NCBI GenBank assembly: GCA_937959115.1
Contig: CALGAW010000014.1
Location: 1 to 64,000 of the forward strand
Length of the DNA: 64,000 nt
DNA from: an uncultured Saprospiraceae bacterium
GTDB lineage: Bacteria > Bacteroidota > Bacteroidia > Chitinophagales > Saprospiraceae
Reading direction: 5' to 3'
Every line of letters begins with the position of its first letter. Within the stretch, counting starts at the first letter, position 1. Both the position numbers and the translations under genes were made by a program. Positions 57,001 to 64,000 of this stretch are shown piece by piece. The notes below the pieces were generated by a model that was given only the letters and a program-made list of their open reading frames with translations, had not been told where the DNA came from and searched no databases.

Positions 57001-59455
57001 CATCCGCCCAAACGATTGTATAAGGAGGTGTACCTCCAATCGTGTTAATTGTAACACTACCATCCATTGCTCCATAACAATCAATATTTTCAACGGTTGG
57101 CAATGGTGCAAGGTTAGGTGGTTCGAGAATCAACAAGAATTGAGTCACATCACATCCGAAAGCATCTGTTACAGTTACAAACTGAAGACCGCCTTGTAGA
57201 TTAGTTGCAACTGGACCGGTTTCACCACTGCCCCACTGGTAAGTATAGGGTGAATTACCTCCCGTTACTGTTATAACTTCTGCTTGTCCGTCATTGCCAG
57301 AAAAACAGGATACATTTTGGTTTACTTGAACTGTAACAGCAAGGGGCGCAGGATCAGAAATAATATATTGACCTGTTCCTGTACATCCGTTAGCATCAAC
57401 AACAGTCACAGTATAAGTACCCGCTGATAGGCCTGAGATGCATGGGGTAGTCTCATTGTTTGACCACGTATATGAGTATTGAGGAGATCCTCCACTTGGT
57501 ATAACACAGATTTCACCGTCTGCACTACCCGTACATCTAATTTGTTGTACATTAGATATTATCGACAATAAAGGAGAAGCGTTGATATTTCCTGACTGAA
57601 CGGCCGTACAGCCATTTGCGTCAGTAATAGTAACGGTATAAGAGCCTGGGGAAAGATTATTAATCACAGGAGTTGTCCCACCATTACTCCAATTATAACT
57701 TACAGGATTTACTGCTCCATTAGGTGTTGCAGTCAAAGAACCACTTCCTCCTTGACACGGATTAGTTTGATTAGCGCTTACAGTAACGTTTACCGTATAA
57801 ATCGGTATTGTGATTGATTCTACTACAGAACATCCAGCAGCATTCGTTGCCGTTACATAATACGTAGTTGTTGAGTTTATCGTTACAGTAGGGTTGTAAC
57901 AATTGGTACAAGACAATCCAGTAGGTGGTGCCCAGTTGTAAGTCAACGTATCAGATAATAAAATTTGAGTTGATCCTCCTACACAAATACTTGGAGTCAC
58001 CTGATCAATTACAGGTAAAGGATTTAACAATACTTGTACATTGGTTGTATCTTTTGCACATCCACCTGAATCCAAATCTTCAATAATTACAGAATAGGTT
58101 CCAGGCCCTGGTGGTACGTAATTAGGAAATAATCCAACTACAGCTCCACCACCGTTTGCAGCATTATGCCATTCAAATGAATAGTTCCCAGGTTGGGGAT
58201 TTGCAACAGCAGTCAATATCTCAAAATCTCCCGGGCATATCGTAACAGGATTAGGTGTTATCGTTGCCGTAATCGGAGAAACATTATCCGATACAATAAT
58301 TGTATAAGTTGCTACAGTAACACCACTGATTGGGCAAGCATCATCTACTTCTGTAACTGTAAAGAAGTTGATCCCTAAATCTGCAGGAGTAGGCGTCCAA
58401 CAAAATGTTCCAGTTGGAGATGGAGTGTTATTATTTGCTATTGTAAATGTTCCTGTTGGAATACCATTGTTCCAGGACATGAAGACATTATCACCATCAA
58501 GATCTCCGCCTGGTATGTCTAGACAGAAGCTTGTACCAGTACAAATGAAATAATCATAACTACCAGTAGTTGTACCGTTTTGTTCAAACGGCCCTGCATC
58601 TGGAGGCGTATTATTACATGGGAGCACCACGAACTGCATATCTCGAACGGTCTCTCCTATTTTAATTCCATTTCTAAATTCTTCTACTTTCACACAAATA
58701 ACTCCAATTTGGACGATGTTAGGTGTAAATGATATTGCTCCTGTCTGAGTATCTAAGTTAACGGTTCCTGAAGCAGTTGATAAAGGGTAATTCCCATCAT
58801 AAGGTGGGTCAATATAATCTACAGGAGTACCAGCATTGTGTAAGCAATCAACCAAACTAAATACAAGTTGATCTCCATCTGGATCGGTTACCCCATGGTT
58901 ATAATTAACGGGTTGTCCAACACAGACATAAGGCGTTGGTATATTGTTAAAAACAGGTGAATTATTACATGGAACAAGTGTATTATCTAATACAGTTTCA
59001 ATGTACATATATTGAGCTCCTGGATTATTCAATGTTGTAATTCCATTATTCCTACAGCAGAGCCGCCATGAGGCCACATAATTTGTACAGGAAACTGGAA
59101 GGGAAACAGTTGATTCATAGATTACTTGTTGAACCCCTGGAAGAGAACCTCCATTACAAGCACTATTCTGGATTTGTCCGGGACAAAGAGGAGATACCTC
59201 AATTGGTCCACTGACTAAGTTTAACGAAAGACTATAGGTTTGTCCACAACCAGTTATCGTAATTGGTTGCACACTATTCGTAGGAATCCCAAAACAATCA
59301 CGATATAATTTCAATCTCCACAAGTATACTCCCGGGCTAACACACTCGAAGGTAAGGTCTCCACCCATTGCATGAGTCGCTTTTACTTCATTGTAGCCTG
59401 CAGAGACAAAAAGGCAGAAAATGAAAACGATTAAATTTTTTAATATCCTTGGCAT
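51017..59455 (-). CDS. Giant SprB-repeat adhesin with T9SS type B (gliding-associated) C-terminal domain
   Basis: ATG 59455 is chosen because the signal peptide follows directly (LKNLIVFIFCLFVSAG); a TTG eight codons upstream is less likely. The roughly 2,812-residue protein has an N-terminal region (about 30-290) with HAMGGDLTFEC and Cys-rich beta segments, Ig-like stretches to about 530, then about 27 SprB-type repeats (about 535-2610). Each repeat has a C-x3-DG start, a GGTPPY.Y.WSNG core and a TVTDANGC end. The C-terminus (about 2700-2812) has FIPNIFTPNGDNIND and FKIYDRWGEQVFE, the type B sorting signal. In gliding Bacteroidota such proteins are cell-surface adhesins. A motility role here is inference. 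Confidence 0.93.
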   Translation of the reverse strand: MPRILKNLIVFIFCLFVSAGYNEVKATHAMGGDLTFECVSPGVYLWRLKLYRDCFGIPTNSVQPITITGCGQTYSLSLNLVSGPIEVSPLCPGQIQNSACNGGSLPGVQQVIYESTVSLPVSCTNYVASWRLCCRNNGITTLNNPGAQYMYIETVLDNTLVPCNNSPVFNNIPTPYVCVGQPVNYNHGVTDPDGDQLVFSLVDCLHNAGTPVDYIDPPYDGNYPLSTASGTVNLDTQTGAISFTPNIVQIGVICVKVEEFRNGIKIGETVRDMQFVVLPCNNTPPDAGPFEQNGTTTGSYDYFICTGTSFCLDIPGGDLDGDNVFMSWNNGIPTGTFTIANNNTPSPTGTFCWTPTPADLGINFFTVTEVDDACPISGVTVATYTIIVSDNVSPITATITPNPVTICPGDFEILTAVANPQPGNYSFEWHNAANGGGAVVGLFPNYVPPGPGTYSVIIEDLDSGGCAKDTTNVQVLLNPLPVIDQVTPSICVGGSTQILLSDTLTYNWAPPTGLSCTNCYNPTVTINSTTTYYVTATNAAGCSVVESITIPIYTVNVTVSANQTNPCQGGSGSLTATPNGAVNPVSYNWSNGGTTPVINNLSPGSYTVTITDANGCTAVQSGNINASPLLSIISNVQQIRCTGSADGEICVIPSGGSPQYSYTWSNNETTPCISGLSAGTYTVTVVDANGCTGTGQYIISDPAPLAVTVQVNQNVSCFSGNDGQAEVITVTGGNSPYTYQWGSGETGPVATNLQGGLQFVTVTDAFGCDVTQFLLILEPPNLAPLPTVENIDCYGAMDGSVTINTIGGTPPYTIVWADGQTTPVITGLGPGNYQYTITDSKGCTVNGNELVTQQSILVVNTTLNQGISCNDDSDGSATATGGGGVSPYTYEWDNGETNPTASNLDAGIHYVTVTDANMCIGTGAITIPDAPPLQLTVTLGGNVSCNGGSDGSATAAGNGGTPPYLYQWSNGGGTATVNNLPAGNHSVTVTDNNGCTATSGIQITEPPLLVVIALHGSNPSCAGLSDGSAITISLGGTPPYTYQWSNGETTPGATALGAGTHVIVLTDANGCTATDDVIILPTPDLVASATVGQNITCNGDDDGTATATVSGGTPPYSFEWSNGDVTLGTSFLTPGVHNFTVTDARGCTELASVTITEPAILLATVSNNTDISCYSGNDGSFDINVSGGTAGYNVQWNGPISGSAVLTAAGSTTVSNLTQGTYYISVTDANGCSETDQVVLIQPTEVSLTEISNAPAVCGTCNGMSTITTTGGTLPYVYTWSNGTTNPNATGLCQGAYTVTVTDAQGCEDVLNVNIGAITPLDLFNVVLEEPLCNGDPTGSIDISVSGGQQPYSYIWSNGASTEDISGLNAGSYYVSISALNGVCLETALYIIDEPDALVSVAVPNSIPSCFGASDGSATIGVSGGTTPYVYQWDSGHNGPTATNLGAGTHTITVTDDNGCSITNSVVIGTPPVIVLITTLVNDVSCNSGSDGLISVTMGGGTSPYQYDWSGPTSGTGTQANPGSIQLNNLPAGTYTVTMTDAQGCAIVSSSTVSEPPLLVLTVTHNGDVDCNGNGNGSASATVTGGTPPYNYQWGNGETTPTASYLNGGVFGVTVTDLEGCVQIGSVTIIEPPLLTVNPGTITPVSCSGGSDGSATITVTGGTTPYSFNWSNGATTQNITGLTAGTYFGTITDDNGCTDNISVVITQPSLIVLTAANTGTISCSGLSDGTISGTIVGGTLPYQYNWSGPMSGSGTLATAGGYTINGLSAGFYTITVVDANGCDKLVGVTVTEPTPLLAQITNAVDILCPGYSDGTATITVSGGTTPYVYQWNNGGNSGTISNVPAGTYTVTITDANGCLVTNTVTLVQPTITVNVSLVDNVSCNGGNDGSAVIGVNGGSAPYVYIWSTGETTPSGNLLVAGVNTFTVTDFPGCVVTGSILITEPPLLSGVLSVDSNVSCYQGNDGTASVAVTGGTLPYNYQWSNGSTVATAQTLVAGPISVTVTDANGCLIVESDNVTEPPLLSVNASITSMINCYQGSDGVALATVTGGTTPYIYAWSNGQSTPSASALYAGTHSVTIVDANGCTAMASVTFGQPTAITSSFTAVPITCNGANNGSGTVSATGGTPPYFYLWPSGASTATANNLPPGLHTVTITDSNGCIQLQQVLIQEPGAMSVAAIPIENVTCPSGNDGIASVNVGGGTPIPAYTFEWNTGNTNQTIIGIPAGTYTVTVTDGNGCTETGSTVITEPAPITGTFSGISGVLCFGGSDGSATISATGGNPPFTYDWSNGETGPTATMLAVGTHTVTITDSEGCWATEDVTITEPSLLTATTNPLTNITCNGLSNGSANVVPAGGTTPYTYLWDNGELTSTAVALNAGTHTVTVTDANGCTTTATVNLTEPALLTSTTTLNSNVLCNGDANGSATVNATGGTPPYIYLWSNGEFGQTAITLTAGTHMVTVTDANGCSYVDNVTVSEPDVLGVTVVNDNTIPCFGLQTGIATGTATGGTAPYNYQWSSGATGATASGLGAGITYTLSVVDANGCVAITTTTFTSPVVVSGTVVPEDPICYGESSGLITMTASGGVPPYLFSFDNGATFNMNPVLPNVPSGTYDVVIEDSNGCQWTNTTTLVDPTELVLTANPDYFEILLGEWVDIETTINSTDSINYTWTPTDYLDCTDCPNPTSTPIQTTVYDVIAVDRNGCTAEEEVTIVVDTDDRVFIPNIFTPNGDNINDAVTVFSSPGVEQVSYFKIYDRWGEQVFEVANFPPNDLSFGWDGSFKGKLMNSAVFVYHAKVEFKNGTTKTYKGDITIAR

Positions 59456-59700
59456 TACTAATTCGGTTTTTAGATTCAAGACTTCAAAGGTTTTTTTAGA
59501 GTTATCATAATGAAAAATCGGGCGAAATTTTCTTCATATATTCTTTCAATTCAAAGTTTCTACACTTTAAATAATTATGGATATTTTAATTCTTTATTTC
59601 TTGTGACGTCATTTCTAGTATTTTTGACATTATTTAACTTTATTTAATCTTTATTTAACAATATTCATACCTAAACTTATTTTACATTCAGTTCATTAAG

Positions 59701-61095
59701 ATGAATTTAACATTTAAACAAAAAAGCTACTTCCTTTTTACTGCAACATTTTTCGGTTTAATCTACGTGTTTATCATTCCTCCTTTCCAATCGCCTGACG
59801 AATCAAGTCATTACTTTCGTGCAATACACTTGTCAAACGGACAATTGTTTGGGAAAAAAGAAAATCAACGGTTAGGAGGGAATATAAATGAATCTCACTT
59901 TTTACTTAAAAAAGAATTTTACGATTTAAGGTTTAATAAAGGTAAAATTCATGAAAATAAGTTCAAAAAAGCACTTTCATTTAATAAGAACGAATTTGGA
60001 AGTCATTTCGTTGACTTTCCAAACACAAGTTATTACTCCCCAACTGTTTACTTACCACAAGTTTTTGGTTGTTTAATAGGAAAAAAAATCAATAACTCAT
60101 TGATTTTCTTCTATTTAATCAGGTTGGTTACCCTGTTATTTTGGATAATAATAATCTACGTTTCGCTGGAAAAAATTCCATTTCACAAGTGGACGTTTAC
60201 ATTTTTAGCGCTACTTCCTTCCTCAATTTTCCTTCACTCTTCTATAAGTGGGGACACTATAACAAACGCACTGTCCTACTTATTAGTTGCTTTAATATTA
60301 AAAAAGGTTGTATCACGTCCGCAACAAAATTACTTTTTTTTTATGTTCATTGTACTTTTATTAACAACAATAATTCTTCTTAATAAAATTATTTACTTCC
60401 CATTAGTTGGCTTAGTACTATTAATACCCAGTGATAGCTTCTACGGGAAAGGACAAAAGAATGTTTGGATTTCAAGCTTATTTGCGCTCATTTTTTTGAT
60501 TTTTATTGGGTGGTTTTCCTTCACAAAGAATCAATTTTTAAGTTTTGATGAATATAATCCACTTTATCGATCAGGACTTCAATTAAATGAAGGGGTTAAT
60601 CCGACTAGTCAATTTACTTACGTTTTACGTAATCCACTGATTTTCATAAAAACTGTGATTATTTCTTATTGGGAAACCAAGGCTGCCACATTGGCACATT
60701 TTGCAGGAAAATTTGGCTGGGAAAAAAACTATTTATCATCTCCAATAATTGGAATTTTGCTTATTCTTTTATTATTAAATGCAATTTTTGAAAAGTCGAA
60801 ATCGTCCTTTAAAATGACGAATAAAATCCGAGCCTATTTAATCGGTATTGCCACAATTATGACCGCAGGTTTAACGCTTCTCATGTACCTCCATTGGAAC
60901 CCTGTCGGATCTGATCGAATCACCAACCTTTCTGGACGCTATTTTATCCCAATTCTTCCCTTAGTTTTTCTTGCCTTAATGAATGATCGATATCAACTAA
61001 CAAACCACAAACTTTTAGTAAACTTCACATGTGTTTTTATCTGGATAGCTTTAAGTTCGGGAGTGTGGTGTGTACTTCAACGGTATTGGATCTAA
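59701..61095 (+). CDS. DUF2142 family membrane protein
   Basis: The 464-residue protein has about ten membrane helices and the N-terminal motif PPFQSPDESSHYFRAIHLS (about 27-45), which is characteristic of DUF2142 and resembles the acidic loop of GT-C glycosyltransferases. A large extracytoplasmic loop lies between the first two helices (about 50-135). A role in transferring sugars to surface glycans is plausible but not established. It stands alone, divergent from the giant adhesin gene. Confidence 0.85.
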   Translation: MNLTFKQKSYFLFTATFFGLIYVFIIPPFQSPDESSHYFRAIHLSNGQLFGKKENQRLGGNINESHFLLKKEFYDLRFNKGKIHENKFKKALSFNKNEFGSHFVDFPNTSYYSPTVYLPQVFGCLIGKKINNSLIFFYLIRLVTLLFWIIIIYVSLEKIPFHKWTFTFLALLPSSIFLHSSISGDTITNALSYLLVALILKKVVSRPQQNYFFFMFIVLLLTTIILLNKIIYFPLVGLVLLIPSDSFYGKGQKNVWISSLFALIFLIFIGWFSFTKNQFLSFDEYNPLYRSGLQLNEGVNPTSQFTYVLRNPLIFIKTVIISYWETKAATLAHFAGKFGWEKNYLSSPIIGILLILLLLNAIFEKSKSSFKMTNKIRAYLIGIATIMTAGLTLLMYLHWNPVGSDRITNLSGRYFIPILPLVFLALMNDRYQLTNHKLLVNFTCVFIWIALSSGVWCVLQRYWI

Positions 61096-61137
61096 TGACA
61101 TTCGGGAAGTAATTCCATGTTCAAAAGTAGGAATTTG

Positions 61138-62229
61138 CTATCGTTTCCAGTTTTTGTTTAATGCTTGGAGCACCATACTACCTATTCCATAGTTGGTCTC
61201 TTCCGTGTTTGTAAGCACAACAGTCGCCGTGTGGCTTTCCTTCACAAAACCGATATAAGCCCGAAAGCCATCCGTAACACCACTATGCGCATAAACATTG
61301 TAAAACCGCTTCTTAGGCTTAAAGATGTGCCAACCTTGAGCCGTCCACACCCGCTTCACACTAGTTGAAGTGCTTTCCGTTAGCGTGGAACCCAATGTTT
61401 TGTATAAATCTAGATGAGTGTCTCCCAAAAAGACGGACAACAGCTTCAATAGATCTGAGGCGGTAGACTTGTAGCCAATAGATCCAGCAAACACTTGAAA
61501 ATTCCAAGGCGTCGACGGTGTACCCAACAACGAGTGGCCTTGTGCCATTCGGCCTTTCTGGTCTGAAGTCAACTCTATTCGGGTATCTGACATCTCTAAT
61601 GGCTTTAGCAATTTTTGTTCAACCAATTCAGGAAACGGTGCTCCGCCTACAGACTCCAACACCAAAGCCAACAGCGCAAAACCGACATGACTATACTGAT
61701 ATTCTTCCTTGACTAGTTTAAAGTTAAAGGTGGACAAAAATTCTAGCAAATCGGCCTTACTGTAGTTTGCATACGGATCACTCTTTGAGGATTCATTGGC
61801 TCCAAAGTTAAACGGTAACTTAGGAAGACCAGCAGTATGCGAAACCAATTGTCTAAGGGTGATTTTCTTGCCATTTCTTTCTAGCTTCATTCCCTCTAGA
61901 TATTGGTCGACAGGGCTATCATAAGTCACACTGCCTTCTGCTACCATTACACTTAGCAAACAAGCAGTAAACACTTTAGATATTGAACCGATTTCCCAAA
62001 CTGTATTCGCATTAGGTAGTTGCCCGTTCCCTTTTTTAGTTTCTTGGTAACTATAGACATAAGTGCTGTCCCTATCAATTACGCCGACGACCATGCCTGG
62101 GATTTTCTTCATTTCTACCTCAGTATAGATCAATCGGGTCAACATCTTTTCAAGAGATTTATTTTCCTGAGCATTCACTGAAACCCCTAGAGCAAGAATT
62201 AAGATTATTGTGCCAATTGTCTTTATCAT
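61138..62229 (-). CDS. Class C beta-lactamase-like serine hydrolase
   Basis: The 363-residue protein has a signal peptide (about 1-20) and the serine beta-lactamase/PBP-like fold: S82-I-S-K85 active site, a second motif Y179-S-H181 (Y-x-N in classical members, so N is replaced by H), and HSG in YAHSGVTDGF near the end. The family includes beta-lactamases, esterases and peptidases. The YSH change makes antibiotic hydrolysis less certain. It ends convergently with the DUF2142 gene. Confidence 0.88.
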   Translation of the reverse strand: MIKTIGTIILILALGVSVNAQENKSLEKMLTRLIYTEVEMKKIPGMVVGVIDRDSTYVYSYQETKKGNGQLPNANTVWEIGSISKVFTACLLSVMVAEGSVTYDSPVDQYLEGMKLERNGKKITLRQLVSHTAGLPKLPFNFGANESSKSDPYANYSKADLLEFLSTFNFKLVKEEYQYSHVGFALLALVLESVGGAPFPELVEQKLLKPLEMSDTRIELTSDQKGRMAQGHSLLGTPSTPWNFQVFAGSIGYKSTASDLLKLLSVFLGDTHLDLYKTLGSTLTESTSTSVKRVWTAQGWHIFKPKKRFYNVYAHSGVTDGFRAYIGFVKESHTATVVLTNTEETNYGIGSMVLQALNKNWKR

Positions 62230-62313
62230 ATATGGATAGAATTATACGTTTTCTATAACAAATTAAGTACCACAATAATAATTATCAATCAACCATGAAT
62301 AATTAACAATTGC

Positions 62314-64000
62314 TTAAGTAATTTTTTTTCCACTTAGTGCCTTAGTGATATTGTGATCAAGCGCTCGATGAGCAAGGGGTTTTGTGAATTCATTAAGGTC
62401 ATCCATTGCCTTATTAATCAAATCCTTATCTTCTTCTTCTACTGTTTTCCGTAATTCCGAAACCAGCTTTTTCGTTGTGGCGATTTCATTTTCCGAAAGG
62501 ATAGATTCATTCTGTTGAAGAAACTTATCAGCGTTAAGCAAGACATTGTTTGCTTCATTCCTAGCTTCAATTATTGCACGAATGGACATATCATCCTTGG
62601 CATTATGAATAGATTCAAGCAGCATTTTTCCCATTTCCTCTTCTGAAATACCGTAGGAAGAATGCATCTTTATTGTCTGTGCTACCCCAGAACGTAATTC
62701 ACTTGCCTTGACTTGCAAAATCCCATCTGCATCAAGTATAAACTGAATCTCTATTTTTGGAATGCCTGCGGGCATTGGTGGAATGCCTGACAATACAAAT
62801 TCCCCTAGTTTTCGGTTGTTTGAGACGAGATCCCGCTCTCCTTGATACACAGCAACCTTCAAATTTTTCTGACCATCTAGGGATGTCGTATACTGTCTTC
62901 CTGCCCGAGAGGGCACTTTTGAATTTCGCGCAATGATGGTATCCATTAAACCACCAATCGTCTCAATGCCAAGGGACAAGGGGGTCACATCAATCAACAG
63001 GATGTCTTTGTTGTTTCCAGCTAGAATGTCTGCCTGAATCGCTGCACCTAAAGCAACTACCTCATCTGGATTCAGTGAACAATTGACTGACTTTCCAAAA
63101 AAACGAGTTGCGGCATCCCTCACTAGAGGAATGCGAGTAGATCCACCAACCATAATAACATCATCAATATCAGACACTTGTAACGCAGCATCAAGCAACG
63201 CTTGTTTACTTGCCTGAATGGTTTGATCAATGAGCGGTTGGATTAATTCGTTAAACTGATCCAAGCTAATATCAAATGCTTGTTGACCAATTGTTCCTGA
63301 GAAGGTCGACTGAACGGATAACGTTTTCTTAGCTTGCTCCGCAAGTAACCGTAGTTGCTGGCTAAAAGACTTATCTTCAAGTGCTTGACTATCTATTGAA
63401 TACGATTCAATCCAATAATCTAATAAAACACGATCAAAGTCATCTCCACCTAGAAAGGTATTCCCATTGGTTGCGAGCACTTCGAAGATTCCATTTTGGA
63501 TTTCAAGGATAGAAATATCAAATGTTCCTCCACCTAAATCATAGACAGCTACTTTTTTAGATTCATCTGGCTGTAAACCGATGCCATAGGCTAAGCTTGC
63601 TGCAGTGGGCTCATTGACAATTCGCAAAACGTCTAGCCCTGCTAATTTTCCGGCATCTCTTGTTGCTTGTCGCTGTGCATCATTAAAGTAGGCGGGCACT
63701 GTAATAACCGCTTTCCTGACAGTTGCACTCAACTCATTTTCAACGCGTTGTTTTAAGCTGATTAGTATTTTTGCTGACAACTCTACTGGATTGTAGAATC
63801 GGTCATTCATTCTAATTTTTACAAGATCATCGGTATCCTCATTGATGATTTTATAACCAAAGTATCGACTGTATTGCTCAATATCCTTAAAGGCTTTCCC
63901 AAGCAATCGCTTTACTGAATAAATAGTATGCTGAGGATCAGAGATTAAAAAAGGTTTTGCTTCATTTCCGACGGTAGCCTCCCCTTTTTTATCAAAATGA
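62314..64000 (-). CDS. hscA: HscA-like Hsp70 chaperone (5' end beyond the window)
   Basis: The frame remains open from the stop at 62314 to the right edge; upstream codons encode [13 protein letters not shown] and VKRLLGK, the N-terminal ATPase region of Hsp70. Visible motifs: [32 protein letters not shown] and the linker-side [10 protein letters not shown]. The substrate-binding domain and a short helical lid (about the last 120 residues) end in KALSGKKIT without the long DnaK tail. That favours HscA, the Fe-S-cluster assembly chaperone, over DnaK. About 95% of a typical length may be present. No hscB or isc gene is in view. Confidence 0.8.
   Translation of the reverse strand, partial: HFDKKGEATVGNEAKPFLISDPQHTIYSVKRLLGKAFKDIEQYSRYFGYKIINEDTDDLVKIRMNDRFYNPVELSAKILISLKQRVENELSATVRKAVITVPAYFNDAQRQATRDAGKLAGLDVLRIVNEPTAASLAYGIGLQPDESKKVAVYDLGGGTFDISILEIQNGIFEVLATNGNTFLGGDDFDRVLLDYWIESYSIDSQALEDKSFSQQLRLLAEQAKKTLSVQSTFSGTIGQQAFDISLDQFNELIQPLIDQTIQASKQALLDAALQVSDIDDVIMVGGSTRIPLVRDAATRFFGKSVNCSLNPDEVVALGAAIQADILAGNNKDILLIDVTPLSLGIETIGGLMDTIIARNSKVPSRAGRQYTTSLDGQKNLKVAVYQGERDLVSNNRKLGEFVLSGIPPMPAGIPKIEIQFILDADGILQVKASELRSGVAQTIKMHSSYGISEEEMGKMLLESIHNAKDDMSIRAIIEARNEANNVLLNADKFLQQNESILSENEIATTKKLVSELRKTVEEEDKDLINKAMDDLNEFTKPLAHRALDHNITKALSGKKIT

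Noticed and set aside
51800-57700. CRISPR-like periodicity
   Set aside because: The period of about 215-245 bases follows the SprB protein repeats in one frame; the repeats are diverged coding DNA.
51500-58600. Many ORFs on the plus strand and in other minus frames inside the giant gene
   Set aside because: They are shadows of the repetitive coding sequence and have no family features or promoters.
61138-62229. Antibiotic-resistance beta-lactamase
   Set aside because: The fold and SxxK fit, but the second motif is YSH instead of YxN and many family members are esterases or peptidases; resistance cannot be claimed.
62314-64000. dnaK
   Set aside because: The short C-terminus without the DnaK tail favours HscA; the missing N-terminal part leaves some doubt.

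Overview
The window looks like a chromosomal segment from a Bacteroidota bacterium, probably a marine Saprospiria or Cytophagia-type organism (the class is inference). The reasons are: several secreted proteins with type IX secretion (T9SS) C-terminal sorting domains of both type A and type B, a very large SprB-repeat adhesin of the gliding-motility type, many lipoproteins with short Bacteroidota lipoboxes, adjacent DUF1501 and DUF1800 genes, and several upstream regions with the Bacteroidota -7 element TAnnTTTG. Base composition is AT-rich throughout. I saw no tRNA, rRNA, CRISPR array, prophage or transposase.

Layout. 1-134 is the 3' end of an unidentified gene. 346-8914 is a type I restriction-modification locus read on the minus strand: an orphan half-HsdS, hsdM, hsdS, a YhcG/DUF1016-type nuclease, hsdR and a YgjP-type metallopeptidase, with the last four genes tightly packed. 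9371-11827 is a lamin-tail/CotH T9SS protein, followed by pheT (12233-14674). 15226-18386 holds two tandem paralogous lipoproteins, an ECF sigma factor and an anti-sigma-like membrane protein with a beta-barrel-like end. 18409-25754 is a minus-strand operon: DUF1501, a secreted protein with PPC-like domains, and two DUF1800 paralogues. It diverges from a cytochrome c/copper-monooxygenase-like T9SS protein (26176-27816).

The middle (27817-42443) is mixed. It has a candidate structured RNA with a strong terminator, an AraC-type membrane regulator beside an alpha/beta hydrolase lipoprotein, a PQQ-type sugar dehydrogenase, a rhomboid protease, a metallophosphoesterase, a low-molecular-weight tyrosine phosphatase, a YgiB/YgiC-like pair, several envelope proteins and an M23 peptidase.

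The right part is an extracellular-protein region. It contains a glycoside-hydrolase-like protein with a CBM9-like domain (42748-45786), an RHS-repeat protein with a caspase-like H/C C-terminal domain (46202-48673), a seven-repeat FG-GAP-like T9SS protein, and a roughly 2,812-residue protein with about 27 SprB-type repeats and a type B T9SS signal (51017-59455). It ends with a DUF2142 membrane protein, a class C beta-lactamase-like serine hydrolase and a truncated hscA-like Hsp70 gene running off the right edge.

The three most interesting points are the RHS protein's putative clan CD peptidase end, a C-terminal module of about 215 residues with paired calcium-loop-like motifs shared by two otherwise unrelated secreted proteins, and a possible structured RNA at 28121-28304.
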